DNA of 64,000 nucleotides from Melampsora larici-populina 98AG31 (Eukaryota; Basidiomycota; Pucciniomycetes; Pucciniales; Melampsoraceae): the NCBI RefSeq assembly GCF_000204055.1, contig NW_006768767.1, forward strand, positions 1,470,498-1,534,497, in the 5' to 3' direction. Position numbers and translations under genes: made by a program. The notes below the pieces were generated by a model. That model saw only the letters and a list, made by a program, of their open reading frames with translations. It searched no databases and was not told the origin of the DNA. Every line of letters starts with the position of its first letter. Position 1 is the stretch's first letter. Below, in pieces: positions 1 to 14,315 of this stretch.

Positions 1-120
1 GCAATGAACTTTCCATTTCGAGTTGTATAGATAGATCGCTCTCAAATCAAAAGAAATCGCAACTTCTTCACTTCAGAATCAACCTGTAGAAGCTGACTAT
101 TTATATGCTTTTAGTCAATC

Positions 121-1003
121 ATGGAATTAAACGGTGGCTCCGTCATAGCCATGGTGGGAAAAGATTGTGTAGCGATTGCTTGTGATCTTAGATTGGGAAA
201 CCAAGCATTGACTGTAGCTTGTAACTTTGAAAAGGTGAGTTGACTTCTTCTTAGGCTTAGTAAGTCAGATTGCTGATATGGTTTTGTGGATTTACATAGG
301 TCTTTCCTGTGACGGATAAGGTTTATATTGGTCTTCCTGGACTTGCTTCTGATACTGTGACTCTGTTCGTAACACTCAAGATACTTGCGAAGTTGAAAAG
401 AAGATGATTTGGAATGCTACTCTAATCCTTCATTTCAAATTATAGGAGACAACAATTTAGACATCGAGTTAATATGTACAAGATGAAAGAAGAACGTACA
501 ATCGAACCGGAGACCATGGCACATTTGGTTTCGTCTACATTATATCAGAAACGGTAAGTGAGAAAGAACTCTCTGATAAACTTGTAAGGTGATGAGCTTA
601 CGTTTTTTCATCCTTATAGTTTTGGGCCTTACTTTGTTGAACCTGTGATTGCTGGATTGAATTCTAAAAACGAACCGTTTATTGCTGCTACTGATCTGAT
701 TGGATGTATCAAGTAAGTCATCGATCTAGATCATTTTCCTCAACATCTTGATAGTACTCTGATTGAGAATCTCTCAGTTTTGCCAAAGATTTTGTGGTCT
801 CAGGAACAGCTTCAGATAAACTGTTTGGAATGGCAGAAGCACTCTGGGAACCTAATCTAGAACCTGAAGATCTTTTTGAGACGATTAGTCAATCATTGAT
901 GAATGCGATGGATCGAGACGCTTATTCAGGTTGGGGAGCAGTGGTTTGGATCATTCAGAAAGATCAAATCATCAAACGAGTTTTGAAGAGTCGAATGGAC
1001 TGA
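121..1003 (+). CDS. PUP3: Proteasome subunit beta type-3 (20S core, beta-3)
   Basis: Non-catalytic beta-3 subunit of the 20S proteasome core, acting in nucleus and cytoplasm. Exons 121-234, 300-364, 446-553, 620-712 and 778-1003 join in frame to 201 residues; yeast Pup3 has 205. The start opens [11 protein letters not shown], with no Thr1 after a propeptide, as expected for an inactive beta subunit. Family signatures follow in order: [12 protein letters not shown] (residues 15-26), [53 protein letters not shown], and [14 protein letters not shown] near the C-terminus. Introns are 65-81 bp. The second donor is GTTCGT rather than GTAACA, because only that choice keeps the frame. The stop is TGA, which shows TGA is a normal stop here. 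Only 120 bp of upstream DNA is present, so the promoter cannot be judged. Confidence 0.96.
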
Positions 1004-1119
1004 AGATGTCTTGTGTTAATGTTTTGTTTACTTTTAAATGTTTTTATCCTAAAGTTGGGTTTCCAAAAATTTTCAATATGGGCAATCATTTGCAATTGCT
1101 TAAGATTCATTTAACGACT

Positions 1120-2195
1120 CCTCTTGCTGAAGGTGGTATGGTAGCCTTTTGATTATAATTCTGCTCACACAGTGTTCCACTAAAAGATCAGCCACTGATT
1201 CAAAGGCTGATCTGAAGTCGAATCATCCGAAGTAGATATGGAAATGCCCCTGATGAAAAACTCCCGGGAGCCCTTGTAAGGTAATCCATATGGAGAAGGT
1301 CTGCCACTCCTCATGGATGGGCATATATTTTGTGGCTCAACAAAAAGCGATAAAATGTGGTTGTGCATTAGAATCAGTTGCAATTTTGAACTTGAGATCC
1401 AACTTTGACGACTCCATTGGACCATAAGCCTCACAACTAAGCATGTCAGCAAAATTTAAGTCCCAATTGCTGCCACATTTATGCGTCTTGAAACTTGGGC
1501 ATGAGTTCTGGGTTTTGAATTACGAGTTCATCATCATTGCAGTAATTTGATCTTGTCTAGGTGCTCAGGGCTGAAGGGTTGATCATTGAACATCTCATAT
1601 ACCCAAGGTCTGAAATGCTTTACTCTGAGTTCTTTTTCATCAATGATGGTAACTTATAAACTCTGAGGAGGTGAGTTCTTTCGAGTAGGTACCACTCAAG
1701 CAAATATCTTTGCAGTGAACCCCAATTCACAATCCAGTTGGCTAATTCCTGTCTGAAAGGATTTAGCTCATTTACATAAAACTGGCGTATTCCCTGAGGA
1801 TAACTTTGAGAGTTACACAACCATGGCGGTACCCTTGCATAGCTTGCAAAGATTTCCAAAGATGAACCAAAGATTGTGAATTTTCTCTCCAAGAAAGGTA
1901 AATGAGATTGAAGAGATGGAATCCCTATATTTGTTAGGCGAGGCTCGGTGTAAACTACCACTTACACACATACAATCAAACCTTGCACCCTTACAACTTG
2001 CCCAGATTCTTCAACTTTTGATCTGTAGTCACATCTGATAAATCCTATATGATGCCAATAGTAAACATGAAGGACAAAGTGCAATGAAGTGAGGCGAGGC
2101 AGGGTGAATTGAATGAACACTGATCTAAGACTGGCATAGTTTCTGAATCTGTAAGGTTCTGATAACAAAGATGGCCAATGAACCAAACACGCCAT
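1120..2195 (-). pseudogene. Decayed multi-exon hypothetical gene
   Basis: No family is recognised. An ATG at 2195 opens about 65 codons (MACLVHWPSLLSEPYRF...) ending at a good donor near 2002. An acceptor about 75 bp further on (near 1926) continues into either of two open frames. Further protein-like blocks follow: VKHFRPWVYEMFNDQPFSPE (about 1540-1620), NDDELVIQNPELMPKFQDA (about 1490-1545), FADMLSCEAYGPMESSKLDL (about 1390-1460) and MPIHEEWQTFSIWITLQGLP (about 1260-1330). These blocks lie in shifting frames and are separated by stops, three of them TGA. The blocks read as coding but cannot be joined without breaks, so I call it a decayed gene rather than an intact CDS. It lies tail to tail with the proteasome gene. 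It could instead be a live gene with several introns I failed to place. Confidence 0.4.
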
Positions 2196-2364
2196 TGATT
2201 TTGCTTTTATAATAACTAAGCAATTCCTCTAAATAAAATTTCTCTAATCAAATTACAACATTTTCCTACATTTCTATCATGGGTAATCTCAATCACAATT
2301 TAACAATTTATTCAAGACTACATTCAAAAATGATATGAACTTGAACAAATTTATCTTGTATTTT

Positions 2365-5300
2365 TTAAGCTTTCGTTCGTGATTTTTTCTTCAAGGTTGG
2401 AGTACTACCTCTCGATTCACCAAGATCAGCAGCCCCGTTTGAATTAACTTCGTCTGTTTTACGTTTGCGAGCTTTAGCAGCCGGAGCTTTACCGTTAGTG
2501 GGCGCGTTGTTGTTCGTGTGGGTTGCGCTTGGCGGTTCACACTCTTCTTGCTCGCCGTCCTTTGCATCTCCTTCTTTCTTTGGCTTCACAGTTCGTTTAC
2601 GCATCAGCTCTTCAGTATCTTCAGGATCTAATTCTTTGACAATCAATTGTACAAGTGTGTTGCACCGACGCATGATTTCTTGTGGGGTTCTTGACTTTAT
2701 AAACCAATCGAATCTGACACGCAAATGAAAGACGTATGAGTAAAGAATTGGTTTCCTAATAGTGTAAAGATTCGGTCAGACAAACCTGAATAGAGGGCTC
2801 TCGATGATATCCTTCTTGATCAACTCCCAAACTTCTTCCTTACCAAGTCCATGCCGATGGAGCTGTATTAACAGGAATCGGTCCTCTTCTTCACTGTAAC
2901 TCTTACCCTTGGTTTGATTAAGGTAATGAATCTTGAGATTTTGCATGGGATGTTTGACACTACTGATCTTTTCTTTAAGGAGCTCTTCCGTTCGGTCAGC
3001 TTTCTTTCGTTTGGCTTCTGCCTGTTCAATTTTGGTGATGAAGCGTGCATGATCTGGATATCATAGAGTTTTCATCAGTGATGTGATCATGACGCAACTT
3101 ATAATCAGCTGAAGGAAGAATTACCCTCGATCTCTTCGTAACGTTGCCAGAAGACCTCAGCGTACTCCTGGACTTCTTCTCTGGTCTTGGTATCTATCTC
3201 TGATGCAATCAAATCATACGCATCCCTAAAAATTGCGCAGTTAGCTAGCGATACCTACAAAGTAAGACCGGCGGTGGAGAAACACTTACCGCGCATGTAA
3301 TTCGCAGCCTTTGATGAAATTCAAAAAATCTCTGCGTGACCAGCTCTCGAAACCGAGAGATTGCATTTCTGCCTTTTCAGCCAATTCGTCTTCGGTGAGA
3401 GGTTTGGCTAGCGATTCACGAAATGCGGGTAGTTGTCAGTTATATATAAAACACAGTCCATAACTCAGCACCGTGCAGTGTCATTATCAGCGGAATACAT
3501 TACCATTGTCAATTTCCGCTTGTAAATCTTGTCTCTCTTTCTCTAACTCCTCTGGATCAGGGTTCTCGCCCTCTTCTCTCTCTGGTAGTTCTGCTTTGAT
3601 TCCTTGAGTTTTCTAGAGCAGGGAAGCACACAGGACGCTAGGTTTGAGCAAAAGACAGACGCGTGTGCGAGACTTGAGGTCCAGAAGAGTACACACCTTG
3701 AAATGTAGATCTGCTCGGTCTTGTAGTTCGATGAAGCGAGGTGGATAGAATTGCCAATCTGACCTGTGAGCAGCGAACACGATGAGTATGGAGCAGGTAA
3801 AAGATGTACAATGACTTCAGAATACGTGACGTACGTGTTAATCTTCTTTGGTCCTTTCTTCTTCTTGGGAACCGCAGGCCCACCCCTCAACATATCTCTG
3901 AAAGACATATTTTCACTGTAATTCATTTTCCGCTCTCGTTTAGCGGGCTCGATCCAAGTCATACTGATCTTCTTCTTGGCCTGTCCATTAGCAGCGTAAT
4001 TTTCACCTTCCCACTGCTGAGTGTTGGTTTCAGTTTTGAAGTTGGCGAGGTCATCAAAATCCAAGCCAGAATATTTGGCATTCAATTCCGCCGTCCGTGC
4101 TTCACCTCTTGTGATGATAGACTCAATGTCTTCATCGACCAGCATGGTTTCCTTGTTATTGATGATCTTCTCCGCCCCATGCTGAATCATATCTACGAGG
4201 ACTTCCTTACTTTGACCTAAGCACGGTGGGACAATTGAAGTAAGTAGACGTCGCATTGGAATGAAAAACTATGATATAGGTGTAAACACCGACCTTTTTG
4301 AGCCACGTTGGCTCTCCCTTGCTGAATGACTAACTGATCAAGTCTCAACTTTTGTGCAGCTCTTTCAAGCACTTTTTCTTCCACCGCGTTTTCAGTAACA
4401 AATCTAAACACATAGACCTGCTTCTTTTGCCCAATACGATGAGCTAAGGCCCAGATGATTACCATCAGGTTCTTGTACCAATAAAATTGAAAGCAAATTT
4501 GGCAAAAAGTGTCTCACCGCGATCCATGGCCTGTAGATCTGCCTGAGGATTCCAATCGGAGTCAAACAGGACGACTATATCGGCAGTGGTCAAATTGATT
4601 CCCAAACCACCGGCTCGCGTGGTCAACAAAAAGATGAATTTCGAGCTTCCTTCTTTGTTGTATTCATCGATTGCGCCAATACGCTCCTCGTGCTGAGTGC
4701 TACCATCGATCCGACAATATTCTGGGATATGATAATGGATCAGTCTCAGATGTACGTGTTCTAGTAATGTAGATCGAAGGCATACCGTATTCCCGGAACA
4801 GACAATAATCTTCCAAGATGTCGAGAACACGACTCATTTGACTAAAGATGAGTACCCTCGATCCCTTGGCTTTCATAGCTTTGAGTAATTTATCGAGTAT
4901 GATCATCTTTCCACTGTTGAATACAAGATGTTCATCAGTGGTGAACGGAGGCCCAGGTTCCTGCAACGAGTAGTAATTTTATATTAGATATTTGATCCGC
5001 GGCTCGCTTGATCAAGCAAAATGAAGAGAGGGACGTAGACTGACAGCACCATCGAACAGGTAAGGATGATTACAACATTTCCTAAGCTGCATCACCACAT
5101 TCATCAATCGAGTTTTACCCTCCTTTTTGCCTGTAACCCCATTGACTGCATCAATGTCTTTCTCTAAAATCATCTTGTACCATTTTCTCTGCATCTCAGT
5201 CATTCCTACATAAACATTGATTTCTTTTTTCGGTAGTAAACTTTTTTCTACATCTGCTTTGACTCGTCTCAGTAAAAACGGCCTGAGAACTTTGTGTAAC

Positions 5301-7103
5301 TGTTTGACTACACTATTTTCCGCATCCGACGATGACTCGGCGTTAGTACCTCGTTCACGCTGAAACCACGCGTCAAAGTCTTCACTACTACTGAACACAT
5401 CTGGCAAAAGACTAAGAAGACGATGAAAATAATCAGATGATTGGGTATAACATCACGACAAGGGGAGTGAATTGGAAACTGAGAGGCAGATCACGAAGGA
5501 CTGACAAGTTGAGGAGTGCCCAAAGCTCTTGCAAGTTGTTTTGTAACGGCGTCCCAGTGATCAAAAGCCTGGCTCGGCTTTGAAATAATCGGACGATCTG
5601 ACTAAGCATAGAATCGACGTTTTTGATCCGATGGGCCTCATCAATGACAATATATTCCCAAGCCACACGTTTCAAACTTCCCTTTTCCCTCAAACAAAGC
5701 TCATAAGTCGTGAGGATAACATCGAAATCTTGAGTGAGAATTTTAGTTTGACAAATCTCATTACGTTCTTCTTTGCTTCCTTTGAGTGAAACGATGTTAA
5801 AACCAGGTACCCAGAAATTGAATTCTCGGTGCCAATTATCCAAAGTAGATTTAGGAACGATGACAAGGTGAGGTCCAGCGAGAGATCGATGATGTTTTAA
5901 ATACCCAAGAAAGGAGATTGTTTGTAAAGTTTTCCCTAATCCCATTTCATCGGCTAGAATACCGTTGATACCGTTATGGAAAAGTGATACCATCCAATTC
6001 AAACCCTGAATCTGGTAATCTCGCATAGTTCCGCCTTTCACATCTATGATGGAATCACAGCGAGAAAAAGTCAATCCATTATCTTCAGAATGCTGGATTG
6101 AGTTAAAAACACCTACAGCTAGGTGATTCAGTGAAAACAAATGGTTCGTCATCCGCGGTTGCATCCTCAGGGTTTTCTTTGTCCCCACTCTTTTCAGCTG
6201 CCAGTAACTCTTCATCTTCCTCCTTTTCAGTCTTTCGTTTACGATTCGAACCTTTGGCCCTACAGCAATGTAAATCAATGCAATCAATTCACTTAGCTCA
6301 GGTATGCGTGATGGGATTCAAAAGTCACGCGTCGGAAGTGTCCTCCAATTCCACCCTCCCCTTGACTCACTTGGCTCGATTATTGATATTGATCGTGGCT
6401 TTTTCACTCTCAGCCAAGAGTTTTGCAAATTCAGGTTCCCTTTGGGCCTAGGGATCAAAAGGAAGATGTAAGAACTCGTGTGCCATGGAGGTCATTCTAA
6501 GTGGTTGCATACCTTTAGGTCACAGAAGTGACGGAATAAATCTGTCTGACCCAGAAGGTAGCTAAAACGTTTGATGCTATCTGCTACCTTACCCGCGTCT
6601 ACTTCTTTCCGACGCGAGTTCAGGTTCGCATCTCGAGCCTCGCGGACTGCCTTTTGATCCTAGATGACCAACCACAGAGAGTGTGTTAAGTTGTAAGACC
6701 GATGAGTTTTGTACAAAAAAATAGGCCAGTTGACTCACTTGACGCGCTATTGCGCGATCAGCTTTCTCTGAGTCTATCCTGAGTTGTCGAGGGGTTTTAC
6801 TGGGAGAAGTCTGTGCGCATACATTCAGGTAAAAGATTGATGCAAAAATCAGACATTGGTCTCAGAGCCCCGGAAATTTGGTCAACTGACCTTGACTTGA
6901 TCTTCGTCGGATTCGTCTGGGGCCTCGCTCAGTGAGTCATCATCCTGGTGCTGTTCACCACCGGGTACTGAATCTATTGGGGGTTCTGCTGTTGGTTTTT
7001 CAGACGAATCAATACTTGTAGTATCTTGACTAGCAGGGAGAGCTTGAATACCATTGGTGTCGGTTGATGTAGAAGCTAATCCAGATTTCTGGTCGTCTTT
7101 CAT
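2365..7103 (-). CDS. ISWI-family SNF2 chromatin-remodelling ATPase
   Basis: ATP-dependent nucleosome-sliding enzyme of the ISWI family (yeast Isw1/Isw2, animal SNF2H). Seventeen exons, in transcript order: 7103-6891, 6810-6739, 6659-6513, 6447-6371, 6259-6117, 6043-5506, 5411-5045, 4960-4786, 4721-4518, 4443-4294, 4216-3835, 3763-3697, 3612-3504, 3407-3290, 3225-3125, 3053-2786, 2713-2365. They sum to 3480 nt and an unbroken 1159 residues (yeast Isw2 has 1120). Order: acidic N-terminus; [15 protein letters not shown]; Walker A DEMGLGKT (249-256); DEAH box (352-355); helicase C with [26 protein letters not shown] and [14 protein letters not shown]; a HAND-region segment (DWQFYPPRF); a SANT segment ([15 protein letters not shown]); a SLIDE segment ([19 protein letters not shown]); and a basic C-terminal tail. 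The longer upstream frame begins at a non-ATG codon; the first ATG is at 7103. All key motifs are intact. Confidence 0.96.
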
Positions 7104-7472
7104 CGTCGTCAATTTAAAAAAGTGCTGAGCAAGTGCGCCCGGCTCAAACTCGATTCAATATGTACTTTGACGAATGAGAGTTTGTTGAGAATGCGGTCTG
7201 AGTTGATGTGATTTTGACGCTATGTTATAGACTACAAATTTATCAATGAAGGTCAATCAACCCTGGTGTGCAAATGGTGATGTGAGGGAGAAGTCCGGGA
7301 TCACGGACCGACATCGCGCCTCGAGGCCAGGACCGATACAAACGAGGCCCGCAGCGGCTATGTTACATTTACATGTGCTAAAGTTTTTTTGCGGCTGACA
7401 CGATTCTGAGGAAGGTCACTCGATTCTCAGCTTGGTCGGAGAAGGTCAACTTCTCAGACTTCACCACCAAAA
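7104..7472. promoter_or_regulatory. Shared head-to-head promoter region (ISWI / MetAP2)
   Basis: The 369 bp between the ISWI start (7103, minus) and the MetAP2 start (7473, plus) must hold both promoters and 5' leaders. It is GC-richer and CpG-bearing around 7290-7360 (for example cgcgcctcgaggcc near 7313). I see no convincing TATA box. The MetAP2 start lies in a good context (CACCAAAAATGG). That the region is a bidirectional promoter is inference from gene spacing. Confidence 0.5.
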
Positions 7473-9342
<1,870 letters not shown>

Positions 9343-10358
9343 CCATTCCACATTCCTGAGTTTTTCTCGAGACGGGCGCAGTTCCCAATGTTGTAGTATA
9401 ACAATGTCCAATTTCATCTTTATCACATTTCAGACGCTACTTCGGCATGTCTGGGATTTCTGATTTTCTAGCCTGGTGCAACAGTTAATCCCTCAAAAAG
9501 ATGCTCAAGAAGCCGTTGAGCTTTGTACACATTTCGAAGTTGGAAGTGTAGGATTTGCGTCTGGCAGGCACAGCCTCGTGATCCGTTGTACATAAAGTCC
9601 GGCTATGTTGTAGATCAGTTGAAGTGAGAATGTTGGAGAACTAAATTTCCATGGGTTGTCTAAGTCTTCAATCAACCGATCTCGTAGAAAACACTTGTTG
9701 GAGGACCGAATTGGTTGAACTGCTTGGAAGGTGCTCCTTCATCTGCAGGCAGCTGTTGATGATAGCCGAAGTCAGCATCATGTTCGGCCCTTTGCCCTTT
9801 GGTGAGTAATGATTCACAGCCTATTGTGGCCCGTGGGTCGCTCCAGCCAAAAGAGGACTTCAGACTTCGCAGTCTTCCTATTCCACTCTGCATTCGAAAT
9901 CAGAATGATCATTTACGTCTACATACATAGCTGTGTGATGAATTCAAAATGGCTAGCTTCAACAGTTTCCAATTCATCCACGCAGGCCGCTCAGCTTTGA
10001 AAAGATGTTGAACTTGTTTGGATTCAGTTCGATCGTCTGATCTAGCCTTGTTCTCAAATGATCCTTTGAACCAGACTGCCACCTACTGCCATCTCCAAAA
10101 ACATTCTACCAGCTTCCAGTTTATGCAAAGTCATGTTCTCACACGATCACGAGTGCATTCATCGAAATTGATACAGTTGACATAGCTCTCGACACACATA
10201 TTAAATTTCCTTCGACTTAAATACCCTTGGGCCTTGACTCCAGCATTTCTCCCATCCCATTACGCCAATAAAAACCAACTCAGCTTGATCAATTTCAGCT
10301 CAGCATTTCGACCTCATACTTCAACTAACTACACTTAAATCCAACTTCCTTCAACATC
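9343..10358. other. Intergenic, no gene seen
   Basis: No frame on either strand shows convincing coding character. The last 150 bp (about 10200-10358) becomes CA- and CT-rich with an ATTAAATTT stretch near 10200, which would suit a promoter and leader for the gene that follows. Confidence 0.4.
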
Positions 10359-11757
10359 ATGATTGCCAACAATATGACCTCTCAACCACAAGCTACCAAC
10401 ACCATGTCTCCAAGTCAGTTGAGATGATTCATTCTTCAACTCCAATGTTGAACTCGGCTAACTCCTACTTTCTTTCTCGAAGACTTGGTCTCGGATTCGC
10501 ACTCCACCCAAGAGCCTCAAACCGAGAATGTCGTACAACCTACTGGCTGGGTCAGTTCTCAATTGTTACGACTTCGTGGCGGTAAGTCAATCTTCCATAC
10601 CGCTTCAACACTTTTCAAGGAAACTGAACGAATCGTTTGCCCTTGTTATTGATAACAATTTTTGACATTAGGTGGCCATCATCCTATCGCTGAGTATGTC
10701 CATACCGACTCTCCGAAAGATGATTCCTTGGTCTCTGAAATGCATGCAAACTGACACTCATTTTCCTTCATCGCTCTCAATTTATTTAGATGCTGCTGCT
10801 GCATCTGTATTTGCATCGGTATTGAAGAGATGTAAGTCGTCAATGTTTCTTAAACACACTTCATAAAGGGGACTAATCGCGCTTTCATCCTCAGTTGCTG
10901 CATCGAAGCTCTCAACGGTTGCTTAGGAAATTGATCGTTATTTCGACATCCGACTGTCTGCCTCGCTCCCCGCCCGAACGCTTTTCACTCACCGATGAAC
11001 AAATACTCGGAATAAGCGTCTTACTCCTCTTTCTTTGTTGATACCGTTTGCTTTGGGATTTTAGATTGTACCTTTCACTTGGAATTCTTTGCGCTCCCTG
11101 CCCTTCTTGAATATCGCGGGTGATGTCGTCATCTTGCGGCATTCGAAATACATTTAATGCGCTAACATGCTTCAACAGGCCCGGTAAAAAATGATGTACT
11201 CTATTATTTGAGAACGCACCTTTCGAACGGCAAACGCTTTCCTTGTCGGCTCGTTCGGCGTATTTGAAAATTGCAAAGGAATCTCTTCATTTGCTGCGTG
11301 ACTTGCGAAGCCTTGACACGAGCGAAGTTGGTTTGCCTCAAGCGGTATTCTCAGCTGCAGACATCCTTTTGATCAGATGTAGTATCAGCACAATCTGGGT
11401 CCTCACATAGGCAACATGTGCTTGTCTGGTTGACTTATTCCTCAATGACTCCAATGTCATCGTGAGCGGATGCTCCCAATAAGATGATTTCCCGCACCAA
11501 ATGGACGTTGACTTAGCATCATTCATTCCACACCCACCGCATCCCATCATACGCTCAGCATGTATTCTTAAGGTAACATCGAGCCCGTCTTCAGCTCTAA
11601 GACTTCGCACCAAGTCAAATGTACAAAGAACGTGTGTTTGTAGCATGTTGTTATGATTCAAGACTATTCGAAAACTCATCAATTCCCTGTCACGAGAGAG
11701 GCATGACCTGGTTTTCTACTTCTCATAAGACAAACCCAATGTCTAACTCAGTCTGCT
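10359..11757 (+). CDS. Unrecognised multi-exon gene (structure partly unresolved)
   Basis: ATG at 10359. Exon 1 (10359-10414) ends at GTCAGT, exon 2 runs about 10484-10581, and exon 3 starts after the acceptor near 10671 (GGHHPIAEY...). Further coding-like blocks: DAAAASVFASVLKR (about 10790-10832), LLHRSSQRLLRKLIVIS continuing to LTDEQILGISVLLLFLC (about 10895-11033), FERQTLSLSARSAYLKIAKE continuing to LPQAVFSAADILLIR (about 11220-11378), and CACLVDLFLNDSNVIVSGCS (about 11418-11475). The exon 3/exon 4 junction does not keep phase with any GT donor I can find, so the model is incomplete or the gene is slightly damaged. I recognise no domain. A CA/CT-rich leader precedes the start. Confidence 0.4.
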
Positions 11758-13476
11758 GATCCAGCAACAGATCCAGCAACACCTGAGCGTAACCTCATCT
11801 CTTGGATTTTTGACTTTCCTGGCACATAATGAGGTCTGAATCGAGTCTTGTGGAACAGCTTGCGCCTGGCGATTTGGTAGGTGGGTTTAAATTCACTGAA
11901 ACCACTTTCATGCCAAATAAGCAAGTTATTGATACCCAGACCTATCATGAAGACTTATGACTGTGAAACATGCAATATAGCAATTATGCATTGACTGTGG
12001 AACCAAACCGTCTAGTATGATAATTTCAAGTTCGAACATACAAGTGCATGAAATGCAGCTACAAGAAATTTTTCAATCAAATTTGCATGCAAGTACAGCA
12101 GAATTACAGAAGCGGAACAAATGGATGCAAACAATGAAGAGATCTGGTGAGGAGAACAATCTAGTTAAGGAAGTCGGTGACTCTTCGCCAGATCCGGGAT
12201 ATACCAAACAGGGGAAGTCAAGTCAAAGGAACGGGGATAATCGACATAAGATACGCGCAATGTAGGTAATTTGTCGAGTGCACTGAATGGGGTTCGTAAA
12301 GACGCATTACGGTCGTATCAGGGTCCTAGGTTTGAGATTCGAGCTGACCTTACATCTTGGCTTTATCATTTTTCATTCCTTCATTGTTGGCAATCGTGCT
12401 TGGGGCTACCCCAAAATCGGCGGGAAGTTGTAGGCCCAATTCTCCTGTAACGATCACTCTGATCAATGCGTAATGATGAATTGCATGCAGGGAAGCAAAC
12501 CATAGCTATTGAAAATGGCAAGATCCAGATGGTTCAATCTGAGACTGGAGCAGTCAACTTGGATTAAGGAGAGAAATCTAGAGGAAAGTAGTTGCCTTAC
12601 CTCGCGACCAAAGGAAGTATGGAACTGCAGGGAATGAGGGGTAGTTGCCGACAAACGAAGTGGTAAGTCAGAAGATGGTACCTGTTGGATATGTTGATTT
12701 TGATTCAAAAGTCTTTCGCGGAGAGTGCAGAATTCTTGTAAAGCAACCGCTATCGACGCTATCGCACAAACAGCAGGTTCTACTGATTAGGAAAGTGATA
12801 TACTCAAGGTACACCATTTGTGGCCAGGAGCCAACTTCAGGAGCCGGAACGATTGAGAACTATGGATGGACGTACTTTCCATCGGCATGTTTCTACCGCG
12901 AGAATCGTAGTTAACTTCGTTGTTTGGCGAAATGGCGGCGTCCAGGAGGATCCGGAAATGATCATGAAGGTGTCTAGCCAAGACGTATGCAATCAAAATG
13001 CCAAAATCGACATCTGATCAACATTCTTCTTTCGAGCTTCAAATGATGGAGATGGTCAATAAAGGAGATAGAAGGACTCGACACCTGAGATGTTTTCCAA
13101 CTGTGCTGCCGGGGACGAGCGAAGAGACGGTGGTTAACTGAGCATCTGTTGCAAGAACATTCTGAAGAAGTTGAATCCCCGTCTGTAGCCAATCAGCCGC
13201 AACACTCCTGAGAACGATACCCTTGTCTGGGGATGTTGTCGGTATGTTATGATGCAATTCCATTGCGATGATGTTGTAAAGTTGATGCTGATTCGATGTC
13301 TCCTGGTGAAAAACTGTACCAGACCATCTCGATTTTCACCTTACGACACCGAAACACCGCGGTGCCACAGGCGGTAGACCGGAGAACCCGTTGAATGGCC
13401 TGATACACCGCTCGGTATGACCCGGCGGTGGGCTCTCGTGACCGGGGCGAGTCAGGCTTTAGTAAGTCACGGGGAC
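11758..13476. other. No convincing gene
   Basis: Only short overlapping frames on both strands with no recognisable motif, for example an 82-codon plus-strand frame at 12017-12265. The last 170 bp before the hAT element (about 13320-13476) is unusually GC-rich with repeated CCGCGGTG and CACCG words, in contrast to the AT-rich DNA inside the element. Confidence 0.35.
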
Positions 13477-14019
13477 ATTACAAATTAAGGCCTCCACCCG
13501 GCCCGGCCCTCTGCCCTCTGCCCGCGGGAAGCTTGGGCGGGCCACGGGCTGCCCGGTATTTTTCTTCAAAAAAAAAAATGTAAGTCATTTTTCCGTTTTT
13601 CAGTTGGATTCCGTTTTTTAAGTTGAATCACCGATCTATCATCTCAGATATATTAAATATATTGTTTTATTTATATTGTAAGGTTTGTTACGATGGGATC
13701 AACAAAGAAGAGACACCCCAACGCAAGCCCTCCTTCCAGCTCCCAAACCAAGCAATCTCGTCTTGCTAATCCAAGAGATAGTACTTCACAATCCGTGATT
13801 GTTTTATCTGAAGCAGAATCAGATACTCCTCAGCTGCCTATCAGCGTCAACGTACAATCTACCAGTTCTACTCAATCCAATCTAACTAGTTGAATCAACT
13901 CTAGAACTGGCAGCAGAACCTCTTGGGTGTGGAGATACTTCAAGACTCAATTGTTTGTCAATCCAATCACCAAGGAAGACAAGAATACAGTTGCTATAGT
14001 CAAAGCTCAGCAACACTTA

Positions 14020-14051
14020 GACCGGTACGGGCCCCGGGGCCGGTACCGGTC
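14020..14051. repeat. 32 bp GC-rich near-perfect palindrome just inside the Tc1-type left end
   Basis: GACCGGTACGGGCCCCGGGG followed by CCGGTACCGGTC is self-complementary over 32 bp except at one symmetric pair (positions 10 and 23). It starts right after the 29 bp terminal repeat and is far more GC-rich than its surroundings. Possible roles are a transposase subterminal site or a foldback inserted later; neither is proven. Confidence 0.7.
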
Positions 14052-14315
14052 CCAAATGTTGGTCCTTATTTTCCAGCTTCTCTAGCACGCATTGGGCAAG
14101 TGAATTACTTCCATATCTCACATTTTGAAATGAGAAACTTGAGTAAAAACTGACAGAAAGACAGATGATGGTCAAGATACTTTGAAAGAATTGCACATTA
14201 TACCATTTGATCATTCCTCTTGAGTCTGCTTCACTGTTGCTTTGCCCAAAAAACAAGTTTTTTTTAAATATCATATCCGGCTCCTCCGTTATTTAAAAAT
14301 AAGTTACAGAAGTCA

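Noticed and set aside
10895..11475. Zinc-cluster transcription factor domain in the unassigned gene
   Set aside because: The blocks are hydrophobic-helical and only vaguely similar; no Zn2Cys6 motif is visible.
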